From: an uncultured Collinsella sp.
Lineage (GTDB): Bacteria > Actinomycetota > Coriobacteriia > Coriobacteriales > Coriobacteriaceae
DNA length: 6,265 nt
Direction of reading: 5' to 3'
NCBI GenBank assembly: GCA_900553935.1
Contig: USFK01000086.1
Coordinates: 1-6,265 of the forward strand
Positions 5,483-6,265 of the stretch are shown piece by piece. The notes under the pieces were generated by a model. The model ran no database searches, was not told where the DNA came from, and saw only the letters and a program-made list of their open reading frames with translations. How positions within the stretch are numbered: position 1 is the stretch's first letter; every line of letters starts with the position of its first letter. The translations under genes were made by a program, and so were the position numbers.

Positions 5483-6265
5483 ATGGATCAAAATGCTTCC
5501 GCAAAGGTCCTCGTACTCGACTTTGGTGCGCAGTACGGTCAGCTCATTGCCCGTCGCGTCCGCGACCTCAACGTGTATTCCGAGATCGTCCCCTGCGACA
5601 TCTCGGCCGATGAGATTCGCGAGATGAACGCCTCTGCGCTCATTCTTTCCGGCGGCCCGGCTTCTGTGTATGCCGAGGACGCTCCGTCCATCGATCCTGC
5701 CATCTTTGACCTGGGCCTTCCCGTCCTGGGCTTTTGCTACGGCCACCAGATCACGGCCGTGACGCTCGGCGGCAAGGTCGGCCACTCCGAGGTGGGCGAA
5801 TACGGCCGCGCCACCATCACGCGTACGGCCGGCGCCAAGCTCTTTAACTCCACGCCTATGGAGCAGACCGTGTGGATGAGCCATCGCGACGCCGTGTCCG
5901 AGGTGCCCGAGGGCTTTACCGTTACCGCCAGCACCGACGTGTGCCCGGTTGCCGCCATGGAGTGCGTCGAGCGCAAGATTTTCACCACGCAGTTCCACCC
6001 CGAGGTCAACCACACCGAAAACGGTGTGGCCATGATCCGCAACTTCCTCTATGAGGTCTGCGGCGCAAAGGGGCAGTGGACCATGGGAGATTATAAGGAT
6101 GTTGCCATCCGTCAGATCCGGGAAAAGGTGGGGGACGGCAAGGTGCTGCTGGCCCTCTCTGGCGGCGTGGATTCCTCTGTGGCGGCGGCGCTGATAGCGG
6201 AGGCCGTAGGCAATCAACTGACATGCGTATTTGTGGACCACGGCCTCATGCGTCTCAACGAGGGA
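5483..6265 (+). CDS. guaA: GMP synthase (glutamine-hydrolysing), N-terminal 261 residues, 3' truncated by window
   Basis: GuaA converts XMP, ATP and glutamine to GMP in the last step of guanine nucleotide synthesis, in the cytoplasm. The frame is open from ATG 5483 to the window end. The start is supported by GAGGGGG (5471-5477), 5 bases upstream. The class I glutamine amidotransferase domain spans about 5-192: LDFGAQYGQLI (12-22), ALILSGGPASVY (52-63), the nucleophile Cys85 in GFCYGHQ, and the His172/Glu174 dyad in FHPEV. The position after CYG is His, where Met or Phe is usual. The ATP pyrophosphatase domain begins at about 198, with the PP-loop LSGGVDSSV (225-233) and CVFVDHGLMR (248-257). 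The remaining ATPPase and dimerisation regions (about 250 residues) lie outside. Codon style changes near base 6060, at the domain junction: GGG, GGA, CGG, ATA and GCG appear after a GGC/GGT-only, CTC-rich first part. Divergent from ansA. Confidence 0.97.
   Translation, partial: MDQNASAKVLVLDFGAQYGQLIARRVRDLNVYSEIVPCDISADEIREMNASALILSGGPASVYAEDAPSIDPAIFDLGLPVLGFCYGHQITAVTLGGKVGHSEVGEYGRATITRTAGAKLFNSTPMEQTVWMSHRDAVSEVPEGFTVTASTDVCPVAAMECVERKIFTTQFHPEVNHTENGVAMIRNFLYEVCGAKGQWTMGDYKDVAIRQIREKVGDGKVLLALSGGVDSSVAAALIAEAVGNQLTCVFVDHGLMRLNEG

Noticed and set aside
5339..6241. 300-residue minus-strand open frame opposite guaA
   Set aside because: Antisense to a well-supported guaA and crosses its promoter and leader; no domain recognised.

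Overview
The window looks like chromosomal DNA from a high-GC anaerobe of the class Coriobacteriia, probably near Collinsella. This is inferred from the strong GCC/GGC/CTC/GAG codon preference, a GTG start on ychF, a multi-cluster ferredoxin of the kind common in these anaerobes, and hairpins built on GGCCGCC-type arms. No 16S or other taxonomic marker is present, so the genus is a guess.

Layout, left to right. (1) 1-494: the 3' end of an iron-containing, GldA-type polyol dehydrogenase. (2) 646-1899: a 417-residue protein with two ferredoxin pairs at its ends and a cysteine-containing middle domain. A large 20-bp hairpin follows it and abuts the ychF promoter. (3) 2014-3485: a short operon of ychF (ribosome-associated ATPase) and a small DUF1648/SdpI-like membrane protein. 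(4) 3495-4179: a compact two-gene module. A 129-residue minus-strand protein and a 72-residue XRE-type helix-turn-helix protein are divergent, and a perfect 24-bp AT-rich palindrome lies between them. (5) 4202-5215: a type I cytoplasmic L-asparaginase on the minus strand. (6) 5216-5482: a divergent promoter region. (7) 5483 to the window end: the 5' half of guaA (GMP synthase), cut off by the window edge.

Most genes are independent housekeeping functions: polyol oxidation, electron transfer, translation-associated ATPase, asparagine catabolism and GMP synthesis. The least explained part is 3495-4179. The palindrome carries a TATAGT -10-like hexamer on each strand, so a dimer bound there could shut off both genes. 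By eye, the 129-residue product follows the outline of a capless HAD phosphatase in which every catalytic residue has been replaced, suggesting a pseudoenzyme. The ychF operon terminator lies inside this gene's 3' coding region. Two other points deserve attention. YchF lacks the histidine reported as critical for ATP hydrolysis in the E. coli protein. The codon style of guaA changes at the boundary between its two catalytic domains.

All family assignments come from motif recognition by eye; no database search or alignment was run.
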